The notes: generated by a model from the letters alone, not told the origin. A DNA stretch of 64,000 bases from Sipunculus nudus (GCA_026874595.1 CM049317.1:37044401-37108400), one strand, 5' to 3'; counted from the first letter of the stretch, positions 12,214 through 25,695 are shown. Numbers and translations: made by a program.

Positions 12214-15200
12214 TCGGACAATGGTCCTCGTAGTTTCCCGCATTTTCTGGTAGTGCTTGTCGATTTAACATATAGGTAAAAAAGTTTCGTTTACAGTTTT
12301 AAAATGTCACAAACAGAAAGAGGTCTTTATAAATATGCATCAGGGAGCAAATACGCAAATGGTTTAAATCATATTAAAGAGGATATGTCTGAAATAAGGT
12401 ATGCAATACTAAATCTTCAATTGTACTCTGGCGGCCTTTATTTCTTATTTGATTTTTTAACAAGTCTGTAATTCTAGAGGGACGGAGTCCTTATAGGTCC
12501 AAATAATCCCAATACATTTAACAAAGATCGAGCATGTTCTTGTTGAGATGCCGCGTGCGAATTAAAATCACCGATTGTCCTCTACCGGGCATTTCGGGAA
12601 ACCCCAACTATTTGTAAATCGATTGGTATGAAGTCATCATAAGTACCATTCATCCCTGTGCATATTAGAAAGATCAAGTTTGTTCTTACTGGGAAATTTC
12701 CACTCTATGGCGATTGGTATTTTTTTTATTCACAGGTTGCTCAATTACGATTTTAATTAAAAAAAAAACAAAGCTTACAGGGATCAACATTTATGGTTAT
12801 TCAACTTTGAAATACCACTAACCGAAGTAAGTAACTGGAAGTGAAATATTTGTTAATAGGATATCATCCTGACGGGTTCACCCATCATCAACCTATCGTG
12901 TGTGCATTGTATTGTCATACACGCCACACTGTAACTCTTACCCTTCAGACATAAAGCTCGGTAAAGATATGAAGAGCGGTTTCATTTTTTCCCAGTATGG
13001 CCACATATCAAAATCTTAACATTATTTCTGAATCACAAAGTGGTGCTCTTATTTATGACTTTATTTCACCATGAATCGTTGAGTCACCATGTTTTATGGG
13101 TCGAAATTTTACATTCCCCATTATGCATCGGTTATAATCTCATCGTTTTTCTTTCAGTTGCCCTTGCTTGTTTAAATTTTGTATGTGATATTTGATTTAA
13201 ACCTTAACTTTATTCCCAAGGCTTATACTTTTTAGCCGATCCCCAACATACTGTCCTTGTCGATGCTCTCCTTGTTTATCATAACTCTCCAATATGTCAG
13301 GTTTAAAAAAAAGGTAGTAGTAAGGCAGTCTGCATGCTTAGTGGGAAGGCCCTGCAAGACTCTCGAGCTTTGCTCACAAAAAAGAGTGCACCTTTCGGGG
13401 TCCTCGGTGTTATGACCCAGAAACCATGGTCGGGGACAAGGGTCTGCAGGTGCAGTAGTCAAAGGGTCTAGTTCAAACAAGGATATAGAATGAGAAGAAA
13501 CAAAGTGTAGTCTAAAACTCGAATGGAATTCTGCATACGTACATATTCTTAATTAAGTGAACATTAAAAATAGGGGATGTTACCTCCAACATAAAACGTA
13601 TATTGATTATAATTACTTGTTGATACAAACACCTTTTTAAAACATATCGTACGTTCAAGTGTTAATTGATCGGTTTCTTCCACGTTTTGTCACATATAAA
13701 AAAAAAAAAACATTAAAAACAATAACACCTTAAAATATATAAACAACCCGTTAAGATGTAATCCGTCACTTCGAACAAAATAACATTTCCGTGAATGTAA
13801 CCAAGGTTACCCCACATGACATAACTTGACTACAAATGTCTCTCATAACTGCTAAAGGGCAATCTTGATTAGTATGTATCCTCCTGATAATCCAATGTTG
13901 TTAAGGATGAAATTTATTTAAATTAATACTGATGAACATATTCTTGCCGCTGAATATTGCCCAACTGTTTTGTTTAACTCTGTGATCCTGAATGGAATGC
14001 CTCGACAACCATCTGTTCATTTGATGTAGACATAAATGTACAAATATATTTCCTGAACAATACATATCGGTTGGTGGAAATGAGACAGCTATGTTGGTAA
14101 AAAGTATCATTTTCACATAAACCACAAGCATCCTAGGTATACTGCGTATTATATTGCCTCGCAATGCTGTTGGCTGAATTATCACTCAAAACGATACCAA
14201 TATGGTAGTTTAGAATGTAAAGCATGAAATAAATGCGTTTATGCATGTATACACATGTACATATTGGTTATATTTCTCCTGATAATCACTTCCGTTTTGT
14301 CCGTTCCATTACCATCTCTTTTGCCTGGTTTTTTTTCGCGTTTATATATTTTATAAAGGCTAATAAACCAAGATTTTGATAGATGAGAAGATAGAATAAA
14401 ACAGCGTCATCATGTGTTGAGAGACTGATAAATTACTGAGTTTTTTTTCTTGATAATCAATTTCAAATGTAATAAGAGAAAACGGCACTGCAATAAGCGG
14501 TACGGTGACGACGTCGTAATGTATATGACAATTACACATGTGACACCAATCACTAAGGGGCCAATGCACAAGAGCTGCCTCTTTTCTACATTGAGCTTTG
14601 TATTCTCCTCATTCAAGGACTTAATTGTTATATCACGAATAACATCTTGACAATACCCTAATAGTCACATGTTAGGACCACGGTGAATCACGGTTTTATA
14701 ACAGTTGGTCAACCAGAAGGTAAAAGGAATAAACATCACTCCAAAACGTCAAATGCTGAACCTGGTTTTGCTGTTGTTTCCTTATTGCAGTTTTGATAAG
14801 AATTTCTGTGATGTCCATAACCCTAGAAAATAAATATAAGAAGCATAGGAGCCAGCTTTATGATGATGATTTATGACGCAAAGGTCACCACGATTAATCG
14901 TGACTTCCTGTGTGTAGAAAAGACAATGCTAATCAGGATCTTTCGTTGAATGGTATTTTTAAATTTGTTGAGTTTTGGCCTAATTAAATATAGTTTATTA
15001 AAGTACACAAAGCAATGAAATTGTAAACGTTCACTGTGTATTTAAGCAACTGATATAAGGGCACATACCACGACTAAAAGTAACATTTGACCGAATTAGA
15101 CCTAAGGAGACAAGGAAGCTTTTCTTTTTGTCATGCAGCTACCCTCGTCTCAGAGGACAACAATACTGGTAAGCCTCCTACGTGTTGAGTAATAAGTTAT

Positions 15201-15600
15201 TATGTCTACTACACATTTTTGTCTTATGAAAGACATAATGTCTTGGTGTGATACACATGCTCTGTTTTTCAACTGGTATACTTTCCTTCAGGGTTTCATT
15301 TAAGAAATTTAAAACTCTTCATATATAAAGTCCAGGAAAATTATAAAGCATCAAAATTAAACTAAATATCAGAGGCCATGTTTAAATATGAAAAGAAGTC
15401 TATTTAGAAATTTGCATAACCATTCGATCAAGAAAATTTTACACGAGCCGTATAAAGCAGGAGTAGATAATATATAGAGGAATGAATTAGGGGCGGGGGG
15501 TCAAATTATTTTGTTCAAATGGTAACAGTCATAGTCGAGGAGTTCCCATTTTAATTCGAAATGAGTTGGAAGGTACAATAAAGCGGGTTAATAATGAAGG
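12213..15600. other. Non-coding stretch, nothing recognised
   Basis: Mixed AT-rich DNA with ordinary CpG content. The frames at 13232-13480 (-), 13901-14185 (-) and 14360-14650 show no family motif. No tRNA, inverted repeat or tandem array stood out. Confidence 0.55.
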
Positions 15601-15610
15601 ATAATAAATA

Positions 15611-16870
15611 ATGTTAGAGAGTAATTTTAATAATAACAAAAATACCTATTCATACATATGGTCCAAGCAGACGTGCTCAGCTAAGAAGGTTTTATATCAA
15701 ATTGAAAGAATTAATGATGAAAATATGAAAAAAAATATTAAAACAGTTAAATCCCAGGATAAGTTAGACGATGACATGAATGATAATGATAAGGACGCTT
15801 TAATACTAACATATAATCAAGTCGAGTTTACACTAAGAAAGTTTGATAAAGTAAAAAAAGCAGAGGCATTTGTTAGATCCGGGGCCAAGTGATATGGGCA
15901 TGGTGAAAAGAGTAATAAATACTTTCTAAAACTTGAAAATGGAAATGCAATAAAGAAAAATGTCAATAAACTGAAAATAAACCTAACGGAGATTAAGTAA
16001 CTGATCAAACAGAAATATTAGATTTGCAGAAAAAAAAAATTGATAAAAACTTCAGTGATAAGGTAGGTATACAACTGAAGATATCGATAAATATTTACAA
16101 ATTCATATATGCCGAAACCTACGGAGGTTGAACGGAATTCTTGTGAGATGTCACATCTGTTAAATGTAAATAAGCATGATTAAAATGAAGAGTCCAGGTA
16201 ACGAAGAAGTACCGGTAAAATTCTATATGGAAAATATAGAAAACATAGAATATTTTCGGACAATATACAGTGGATTCGTATAATTATTCAAAAGAAATTG
16301 GCCAACTGTCAAATATAAGCATAAGTTGCATAATAAGATAAAGAGAAGGATAGATCACTACTGGAAAACTATCCCCCTAAATCATTATTAATTACTGATA
16401 ATAAAATTATATCTAAAGCACCGTCAAATAAAATTATAAATAAGTTGCCAACATTGGTTATTCCGACCAAGCATGTTTTGTTACAGAAAGACATATATCA
16501 GACATTACCTGATTTTTTACTATATCTTACCCTATATGCAAGAAAAAAAGCTGCCAGGCATACTTTTAGCTTTTAAAAGGCTTTGTGATTCGCTAGAATG
16601 ACCTTCCGTCTTTAAATTTTGAGAAAAAATAATGTTAGTCCATCTTTCATTATACAGTCGTATACAAACCAATGTAAATTTGTCAAATTGCATTAATATT
16701 GCGAGAGGTGTACGCTAGGGTGACCCCCTATCACCCACTGTGTTTGTACATTTTTTAGAAGCCCTAAAGTGTAAATAAGACAAAATAAAGAAATAAAGGA
16801 AATTCACGAACAAGATAGATGCATTAAAGCCCTAGGCTATGCTGACAATTTAACTGCTTTCAACCAGGTA
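15611..16870 (+). pseudogene. Second degenerate L1/Tx1-type LINE, linker plus reverse transcriptase
   Basis: The frame at 15611-15892 ends in the linker block AEAFVRSGAK. Past one stop it continues YGHGEKSNKYFLKLENGNA, the conserved segment between endonuclease and RT in L1/Tx1 ORF2. RT blocks follow in broken frames: MKSPGNEEVPVKFYMENIE (about 16183-16240), a DQACFVTERHISDIT block (about 16466-16510), SFKRLCDSLEW (about 16567-16600) and ARGVR*GDPLSP (about 16701-16735). CIKALGYADNLTAF (about 16819-16860) lies where the catalytic YADD box belongs; it reads YADN, so one catalytic Asp is lost. The endonuclease and the C-terminal half are missing. The sequence stops where the minus-strand pseudogene begins near 16850-16880. 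Confidence 0.82.
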
Positions 16871-18030
16871 GGGTTATCCTGCTTGAAATGAGCAGGTGGC
16901 GTATTTGTATAATACTCAAGTAGACGAGGTACCCTTTTAGGCTTAGTATCACTTCTAATGGTTTTGGCCAGAGATCTTACCTCACCTGCGTTGTCAATGA
17001 TAGGGTGTTGAAATACAGACAAACCTGTTCCATTAAACGATATCGGAGCAATTGTGGCATTTGTATTATGGTCCAGGTTAGCCACAACACATGTTGTAAA
17101 CAGTCCTTTTCTCAATTCAGCAGGACAAACTAGTCCTTCTTCTGCTGCTGTCGCAATAACGATTCTTTTGAAGGTGTTTCTTACAGGCCACCATCCAGTT
17201 CTTCCTCTTGTTCAAGCATCTGTTTACGCACAACCTCAGCTGCCTTTGAAACAAAGCTAGCATTATTGTGACCACATGCTGTAGCATTGGCTTCTCCTAT
17301 TCTTGTTGTAGAGGCAAGCCAAATTTCTCTACCTTTTTTGAGAGTTCTGGAACGCGAGCAAGTATTTGTTCTTTCAGCCGAGTACGATTATTAAAATATG
17401 AATCAATTCCAAACGGTTCAAGTCGCTTTCTGTACATATCATAAAGTTCATCCATTTTAATGTAACAACATTAATCTGTAGACACCTTTGTTTTTTCGTA
17501 TGTACATCTCAAGCTCTGCAATGGCATGGGCACACGCCTCTTGTCTCTGATTTATACAGTTCTCATCTTCGCTGTCTTGGGAATTCAGTTTGGCCCTTTC
17601 GCTGTTGTATACACCTGTTAAGCAGGATGGATGATACATATGACCCTGGGCTTCGCTATCTCCAGCACTGAGCTTTGCTAGGAGTTTCTTGCACATCGCT
17701 GAAGATTCTCATATAAAGGCTTAGTACTTGCTAGTCGCAAATACTTGATTGGTGCTGGCCTGTCACAAATAAAACACACTCCCATTTCTTCATCTTTATT
17801 CTGTGAAATCACTTTGTCATCTGCAGCTATTTTCTTCTGATAGCTGCGTGTGAACTTTGCACAAGTGGCAACATCTGCTTCGTCAAATGGAACTGGTATT
17901 GAATTCAAATGGTAAAATTGAGGTATGTTTATAGCTTGAGTAATATAGCCACTTTCGGATGAATCTATCAGCTTTTCCTCAGTTTTGATAACTGTTCTAT
18001 AGGCCGGAGGTTTATCCTTTTACCAACTTT
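16850..18030 (-). pseudogene. Broken gene of an unnamed invertebrate repeat family
   Basis: Reading leftward from about 18030, the N-terminal frame runs open through 17908-17678. It contains CFICDRPAPIKYLRLASTKP, a CxxC block with a conserved RLAST segment. After a frameshift, 17696-17457 continues with a YHPSCLTGVYN block. KMDELYDMYRKRLEPFG and TRLKEQILARVPEL follow (about 17456-17370). 17115-16837 holds VVANLDHNTNATIAPISFNG and a GLSVFQHP segment. I remember this block order (CFICD, YHxxCL, LYxxYxxRL, DHNxxAT, GTGxSxFQHP) from uncharacterised multicopy proteins of corals, molluscs and other marine invertebrates, probably carried by a mobile element. I do not know the reaction and assign none. 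The Cys/His pairs suggest a zinc-binding N-terminal domain. At least two frameshifts and a stop make it non-functional. The C-terminal end is uncertain because it overlaps the LINE by a few bases. Confidence 0.65.
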
Positions 18031-18119
18031 AGCACTTTCATCTATGGAATACAACTAGGCTCAGGCATTTGTAGATCCAACCCCTAGCCAAGTACGGCAA
18101 TAGCTCTGATTTATATATT

Positions 18120-18560
18120 TGTATCACAAACATGGATATGCTACCATTCGTATCCTTCTATGGTGCTCACAAGAACAGATATAAGCAAACGTTTGTAAAA
18201 AAATGGCGGCCATTTTGAAATTCAACATGGCGACCAAGTCCGACTTTTAGTAATTATGGCAATGTCTTAAATATAATTCCTGGTATCGCAAACATGGATG
18301 TTGCTATCAATTGTATTCTTCTGCGATCCTCAGAAGTCAAGATATGGGCAAAGTATAAAACGAATGGCAGCAATGTTGAAATTCAATATGGCATCCTAAT
18401 CGGATCAGTAGCAAGTATGGCAATGGCTTTAATGGGATCCCTGGTATCGCAAATATGGGTTTTGCTACCATTTATATTATTCTACAGTGCTCAAACGTCC
18501 AGGCAAAAGGGAAACCTAAGAAAAATTGCCGCCATTTAGAAATTCAAAATAGCGGCTGAA
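18120..18560. repeat. Three degenerate 161-bp tandem units with ATGGCGGCC motifs
   Basis: Units start near 18120, 18282 and 18443 at ggtatcgcaaacatgg or a variant. Each runs through a gtattcttctaTGGTGCTCA-like block to aatggcggccattttgaaat or a decayed form of it. The copies are clearly diverged. The same GGCGGCCAT/GGCCGCCAT text recurs nearby at 18955 and 19120 outside the array. Confidence 0.8.
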
Positions 18561-19690
18561 AACTTGGCTTATAAAAATGGCACCCCATATATTTGGAATC
18601 AGCACTCCCGAATTGACAAAATTAGCGATTAAAATCCATTTTGGTAGGACAATCCTGCTAGAGTCAAATATCTGACATAGCAATCTGTACTATAATGAAT
18701 GCTCTGTAGTGGCCTTGTTTGGCCTTCCATGACGTCGTAAAACTGAAAATATGCAAAATCCAAAAGCTGATTCCGCCCTCCTCGATAAACAGAACAGTTT
18801 CTCATTTGTATGCTTTTTTATCTAAAATATCTTTAAAAACGGCCGCATAGTTGTCAAAAAAGCCATAGTCATCGAAATGTGTGATTCAGCGGGTATCTAA
18901 AAATATCATTACAGTTCACCTCTATACATAATTGCTAAGCATTTTATAATTTAATGGCCGCCATTTTGGAATTTACATATGTTAAGGCAGAGAAAACATT
19001 GTATATTATGCTGTTTATATTCCTGATAGTCAGAATAGATTGAACAATGAAATTATCAAACCCTCTTTGGAATTAGTCGATCACCTTAAAAAATCATAAA
19101 TCTCGGCGGCAATATTGGAAAATGGCCGCCATATTAGAAAATTGCCGAAGCCTTGGTGGCCAGAGGTATATATTAATTCAGGAGGGTGTATATATGCTTA
19201 TATCACCATTTGAACTTTTCTGCTGTTATTTTGGAATTGCCCACCCACTTTATCACGGCATTATGAGTGTTACATAGCATTTTGTTGTTAGAGGAGTTGG
19301 TTAACTGAAGCCGATGAATTGCTCAATATTGCATGTCCAGGTGTCAAAGACTCATTTTTATCAGGAAAATCTTAAACACATATGTATTTCCTTTGTAATT
19401 AAACCACAACCTCATAAATATTCCAGACTAACATTATTACCACATAAATGTTTATTGATGCACATTTTCTAATTAACACATTCGCTATCCAGCCAAATAT
19501 TCTCCTTGTACAAGGGCCTGCAGCAGTCTTAGGGAGGTCCGGAATTCTAGGTGGGAATTGCTGATAACGAGAGTGTGAAGTCAACCTGTCGTCCAAGGGC
19601 CATAAAACCTGTCAGAGGTGTTATACAGGGACGGAAGACATGACCCATTTCGGCCTTTAAGACCTATAGGCAGTTCCGCCTCCAAAGGAA
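18561..19690. other. Non-coding, scattered GGCCGCCAT motifs
   Basis: No gene is recognised. The phrase aatggccgccat occurs near 18953 and again near 19120, each followed by a ttggaa/ttagaa-like tail, as in the 161-bp units. This may be older, dispersed material from the same repeat. Confidence 0.5.
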
Positions 19691-19725
19691 ACATGTGCGC
19701 AAAAACACACAGATACACGTGCTCA

Positions 19726-19796
19726 CATACACACACACCCTCACACACACACACGCACACACACACATATATATATAGAGAGAGAGAGGGAGAATC
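19726..19796. repeat. (CA)n(TA)n(GA)n compound microsatellite
   Basis: CA-rich run, then a short TA run, then GA repeats to about 19790. The frames at 19581-19850 (-) and 19618-19866 (+) are low-complexity translations of it. Confidence 0.9.
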
Positions 19797-19799
19797 TGT

Positions 19800-21540
19800 A
19801 TACACCAGGACCGGGAAAGTCCAGCGGCTAATTACGGGTCCTGTGGTCACTCGGATCGACCATTGATATATTAGTGCAAATAAAATATGGAGATTTATAA
19901 AACGTCACAGTTATAATCATGTATGAACAAATTACTGATGTCATTTTTTGTATCTAGTAGCACACGCGAGGGTCTGTTTCTTTTGCTGGTGAATGGTTAC
20001 TATAAACATTGTGTTTGCTCGTAAAGCTAGATGCGCAGGGGTTATGTTGGTAGGTCGTTCAAACGCGATGGTATGCTCCACGAGGTTTGTTTTATTTTCC
20101 CCTTATTTTACAAATTTATATTTTTACTGCACAAAAAAATACATTAAGCCTTTAATAAAAATAAACCGATTCTGTCAATCAATTCATTTGTAAAAAATGG
20201 TATCATTTCATATTACACATTAATAATTTCCATACATACTCAAATACAGTTTATATACCGAGGCAACAGTATGATGCAATGGACCTCGTCGTTGTCACCG
20301 TCAAACGAAACCTGGGATTATTCGAAGATTGCAAGAAAAATGTAAGCTAATATAATCAGTTCTGAGGTATAGGATATAATACTGTATTATGTCATACGTC
20401 GGTTCTACCTATGATGAATTCTTAAGTGCGATTAGGGTTGTAACCACCGATCGGGCATTGTATACATGTTTCCGGAAGAGATCGTCATAGTTTGCTTTCA
20501 GAATTTTACAATTTACAAACACTTGTTTGCGAAGGTATTTACACATGCACATTGCTATCTATAGATATATAAGAAACGTGAAATAACTTCAAATAAGCCA
20601 AACGAATAATTTGCAGACGCGTTCTGATTACCCTGCCGGTCTGTGTGTCTATCATGTGGCACGCGCACTTTGTTGGTGATTATGCAATAGGCTGTCCTTG
20701 CGGGGAATAAACCTGAGCAACCACACGCCTCGCCTTCTCGAGCTCACACCTAAGGTGCAATCTGTCATACCTCCGTCACACCACCGGGTTTCAAGAAAGT
20801 GACCAAAATACACCCAAATATAAAGCTACACATATGTTTATAAGATCCTCACTTTCGTTTCATTCTAAGGAGTACTCCTACACGGAATCAACTTCACACA
20901 ATAGGGGGTTATGAAGTTATTTCTCGGCAAAAGACGGAAGCCGTATATTTTTTTCAGGCTCTCTACATATTTTTTACTTTCGAATAATCCAGCACATTGA
21001 TGAATTACAAATTATTCCATTTCATACCACGAGACCAATCTATAAATGCACTACTACTCATATGCGAAGAGATTATTGATATATTTAAGAAATGTCATAG
21101 TGAAAATTGCTGATATATACATGACGGGCATTCCCGCCACTGGCACTGGATGAATCAGAAAATATGACGATTACAGCCGTTAGTTACAATAAAAGTGTTA
21201 ATATGAATATATTTACTATCCCGAGGTCATGATCACTAAAGTTTTTTTATGACAAATTAACGTTACCTTTGTGGATGTTATTTTAGGTATTTCTCTGGTT
21301 AGTACTGAATGTGAAGAGTGGACACTAAAAAGTCTCCTGGAAAAGCAAAAATAACAAAACATAACCATGACCTATCTATTAGTAGCTATGGGAAAAAACA
21401 TCAGAGACGTCGTAAGGGAGCAGATTTTACCGTTTATCTAGAATAATCTGATATTGTGACCTATATACTGTGAGCCACTAGCCAGAAACATGAGATGAAG
21501 AAAGGAAAATATTGCGATGATTTATATTATATATCTTACA
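19800..21540. other. Non-coding stretch, nothing recognised
   Basis: No family motif, tandem array or RNA gene is visible. The region 20600-20830 is relatively GC-rich, but I could not assign it. Confidence 0.5.
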
Positions 21541-21830
21541 GTGAAAACAAGGGGTCTGCTTAAAAGGTAGAGTATATAGAGTGCTGGTAGGTGTTCCTCG
21601 GGGTTTGATTCTCTGGCCAATTATTTTATTAACATTCATTAATGATAGATTAGACATAATCGACCCTGAAATATGCTGGAGAACTTTGATATTACGGCCA
21701 TTCCTTGACGTACATTGCTGTGCTGAAAACATCAACAATGATCTTAACAAGATACGGCTGTGTGATAAACCGTGGATCATGGAGGGTCACATTCAATACT
21801 GTAAAAATCATATTAAAAGATAATACTCCC
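21540..21830 (+). pseudogene. CR1/Jockey-type LINE reverse-transcriptase fragment
   Basis: The frame at 21581-21823 begins VGVPRGLILWPIILLTFIND, a clear relative of the block GVPQGSxLGPLLFLxYIND of CR1, Jockey and related LINEs. RLDIIDPEI follows. The position expected for the FADD catalytic box is frameshifted or mutated (LILRPFLDVHCC). NINNDLNKI and W(I/M)MEGHIQYCKN then match the downstream block where this family has a short helix and a Trp-x-Met-x-Phe segment. The piece is about 90 codons of a domain normally above 230. No flanking RT or endonuclease parts were readable, so this is an isolated scrap. Confidence 0.75.
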
Positions 21831-23030
21831 AGGACATAAGAACGACTACTCTAATTATTTCCGTAAACTGTCAGAGACAGCAACCCAATAAGTGCTGAAA
21901 TAATTGATTCATATTATCTTGAAGTTTCTCAACATATTTTTTCTTCAAATATTTGTTGTGTTGAGTAATCAATCCTCTTCCTAAAACTTCGAAGCTGCTT
22001 CATTTTTTTTGAATAGATTAAGTCTACGTTAAAGTCACTTTTGAAGGACATAGTATATTGGCTTAGAGAAGATATGATCTGTCCGCTGAAACTATGAGTT
22101 ACAAGATTTCACTCATTTAATCCATAGGGTTTTATGCTCAAAAGCAAACCAATGTTTAGTCCTGGTTTAATCTGCAGTTCAATATTACACCGTATGCTAA
22201 GAAACGGGCAAGAGAGATAAACTAAATTTAGATGTTTATTTTAGTCCGAGATCAAGGAAAAAAGTAAGACCTCGTTAGGAGCTAAAGGTCGGACTAGGAG
22301 CAAAATTTCTTGTAAATTTTATAAAATAATGACTACATATGACACGGGGACCGTTTTGTGTAACCGTAAATAGTAACAGCACTGAAGTGATCGAAGTAAT
22401 TTATTAACCAAAAATTTATTATCCCCAATAACACGCTGTAAGCTGACATTTGCCTTTAGGGTAATTCTACCTAAAGGAGAAAAGTAGTCATGTTCACATT
22501 TTGAAATAATTTTGACTTGTAGCCCAAAAGTCTACACGAAATTTGACTAATGAAAGTTTCTCCCAACATGTGTTCAAATATTTTTGAATAGCTAACTGAC
22601 GTGCATGCTGCTGGCATTGGCAAATCTCAAAATAGCCATTAAACTAGCCCATGAATCTCCTTAGAAAATGAAATTTGCATTGATTGTTTAAAGATATGAG
22701 CTTGATTTTGGAATTTAACTCAATTTTGACATGTATAGCAAGCAGAATAAAAATCAACTGACGGGTTCCAGGCGTTATTTTAATTTACTTTTCATTTAGA
22801 TTTGGTTGGAAATATTTTTTTCAATGTTGCCCAAAAGCCCCTACTTCTAGAGCTCTTCAGTTTGATCTGGAAAACTGAGAGATGGAGTTTACTGCCTTCC
22901 ATATTACAAACGTTTCAGATGTATGGCCCAAGGCCCCCTACACTGCCTGGCCAAATAAAATGTATTATGTGCCTCCACTATATATAACATATTTGTTATA
23001 CTATTTACACATATATTTATATATAAAAAT
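21831..23030. other. Non-coding stretch
   Basis: Two loosely similar phrases (tagcccaaaagtctaca near 22521 and ttgcccaaaagcccctac near 22828) hint at an old repeat. Nothing else is recognised. Confidence 0.4.
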
Positions 23031-23032
23031 AA

Positions 23033-23053
23033 TATATATATATATATATATAT
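23033..23053. repeat. (TA)n microsatellite
   Basis: Short TA run, about 21 bp. Confidence 0.85.
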
Positions 23054-25695
23054 TCTTCCCAACCAAAAATAAATCCTAAATCCGGGCTTGCTATTACAAA
23101 GACCCATCACTACACTTTAGCATGAGTGAACATATGAATAAAAAGGTTAATTTCACGAGAGCGTTACATGTTTTAACTAGTTTATCAGTTGTAGGAGGTT
23201 TAAGAGGCTTGGTTACACAAATATATCACAGTCATCAGTCCCAATGTAGAACTGAAGATATAAAAAATGAAGCTACTGCATATTGGAACCATTACTCAAG
23301 AAATCTTATTTTTTTTAAGGGGGGATGAAGGTAATCGCCTCCTTTTTTGACAAGCCTCTAAAACCTCCTGCAACTGATAAACTGATACATAAGTACATGA
23401 AAATACAAACGGTGAAACAAAACATGCACGACGGTTGGATATGATTATGATGTTATTTAATTCTGAAAATTCACAAACAAGGAAAATCACGAACAACGAA
23501 ACACAACGAAAAACTCCAGGGGAAGCTTGATATGTGAAGTTGCATGGCACGACTACCACCTACCGTGCGGGTTAAATTAAGGTACTGCGTCACTGATCGT
23601 GCCCGGTTCTAGTTTATATCTATTATAATGACAGGATTATGTAAACTGTTATTGAACGACGTATTGTAGATGCCATGATTTGTACAATTTATGCGAATTC
23701 AATATTACTAGAGGTAGAATTTTCTCCCGTTTTACTCCCGTTGTTTGCTGTTAATATTCAGTATTTTCAGAATTCCTGAGTCTTGCAACTTGTTACAGGT
23801 GTTCCTTTTATTGTGTGCAGCGGTCTTACAGATGATTGTTTTATTGTGCACACGGATATTCCATGTGTTGTTGGCAGTTTGTTTGTGTGCCACGCGTAGC
23901 TCGTGTTGTAGCGGCCTCGCCTGGCCGGATGTTGCAGGCTCGGTTTATTCTGCATTGGTTGAACCCTAGATACACAGCTTTCTTTGTTCTAGTATGTTCT
24001 TTGAATGTGTAAAATGTGTTAGATTCGTTAGATTTTTCGAGCAATGGAAGGTTCTCGGCCGGAGGTGAGAAGTTATCTATAGGGGGCTGTGTTTTCGAGC
24101 TGAGGGAGAGGTGAGAGAATATTCCAGCGGACACAGAAGCGTGTATGTCAGTTTGTGGGACCTATTCCGATAAGTGGGGCAATTATAGATTTTCTTCTGG
24201 ATTTGTGTCTTCATTTTATTTTCGGGATTGTTACAAGAGCTTTACATTAGACTGTTATTCTCCGAGAGAATTTTAGCCGAACTGTTCGTCCGGCTTATAC
24301 ATTTTAAAGGACTAATCGCTGTGACAGTGGTGGTGTCAAGATACTGTGCACTTTGTTTATTTTACTGTGTGATTGTATTGATTTGTTTTTATACTTCTGT
24401 TATATTGTGTAATTTTATTGATTTAGTGTATTGTAATGTTAGGGTTGTTTAAAAATAAATTATAGTTATTTTTTAACAACAAAACCACTGACTTCTTTAT
24501 TCATTCCCCTAGACATTTCACGCTGCCTTGTGTTACAGAATCTGATTTTTATTTATCTCCATAACAACATTTATGCTCGTCACGACTACGTGATCTGTTG
24601 ATATTAGGTTCCGTAACAACCTCTACATATCGCAGTCTTCAATCTTGAGGGCTACATATCCATAAAATAAGCAGGATGACCAACGCGTAATTGTCTGTGT
24701 TGCAAAGCACTTCTTCTGTTTTGCTAAGCACTATTTCTCTCGACATTTCATCTGACAATTCAATGCAAAATCCTTAGTCCATAGGTATATTGGTATATTT
24801 AGCGATATCAAATGCCGAGTACGTGTGCTTCATTTTCTGAATAAATTTAATATAACCTGTAATGGGCTGAAGGGGATATTCTACTTGTATTTTTTTTTGT
24901 TCACCAGTAGAATATTATGTAATATTTAATGTGAATTGTCTTGGTTTTGCATCCCGCATTGTTATACAAAAACAAAACTGAACATAATTGCTTAGTAATG
25001 TTATCAGCATTATATAAGTTTATATTAAGTTTCGGCAAACATGTTAGTACATACGGTTTCCCCGTCAACAGGGCATGATAACCATGTTTTGTTTATACGA
25101 AAAAAGGGGTAATTATGGAAGTTTCTTTAGGAGAGTCAAATGCATCGTCGTCTATACAAAAATTATAGTCCTATGGATAATTTAAGCTTCCTTATATTAA
25201 ACTGGTTTGTTGTTACATAGCTACGATTTGACGTTGGCAAAATAGTGTTTCTTAATTATTATTTTTATTAGAGACGGCTTTGCACGAGAACCAAGTGTTT
25301 GATTTATAATTTAGTATCTGTGATTTACAGGCTTATTGGCATCACGAAGTCATCATTATTACAGATTCGCGGAATTTCCCGAGTCGAGCGTTTCGTACTA
25401 TTGTGCATCACGTACACATAGGGCATCTTGAACTATTACTATTGATCCAATCAAAATGTAAATACACAGTTTCTTGCATTATGGACTGTTTTCATTGTTA
25501 TCTTACTGTATATAAACAGCTATCAACCCACACCCGTTAACCACATGAAACAGAAACTTGACAGGTCCTTAACCATATATATATATAATTTACCTACAGA
25601 ACTTTCGCCCTGGTATACAACACATTCAATAAAATATGATTCACATCTTGTAAAACGTCATCCAAAATACAGCCCAGTACGTTTTAACTACTGTC
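23054..25695. other. Non-coding, one more GC-rich block
   Basis: Around 23750-24540 the base composition is less AT-rich, with TG-rich text and an AATAAA at about 24453, ending in a tgttaca at 24531-24537. This could be part of an LTR or an untranslated region, but I found no matching partner end and no coding motif. The small frames at 23122-23328 and 23745-23969 are unrecognised. Confidence 0.4.
25412..25556 (+). repeat. Dispersed repeat, copy 1 of 2
   Basis: The text around 25445-25555 (caatca, then taaatac, then agtttcttgcattatg at 25468-25483, then an attgttat/ctact block and an acatgaaacagaa end) parallels 40153-40255, which has ctgtttcttgcattatgaac and acatgacaaagaa in the same order. 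The copies are clearly diverged and the element type is unknown. Confidence 0.55.

Noticed and set aside
23640-24537. Possible solo LTR (tgtaaac start, tgttaca end, internal AATAAA)
   Set aside because: No convincing matching termini, target duplication or second copy in the window.
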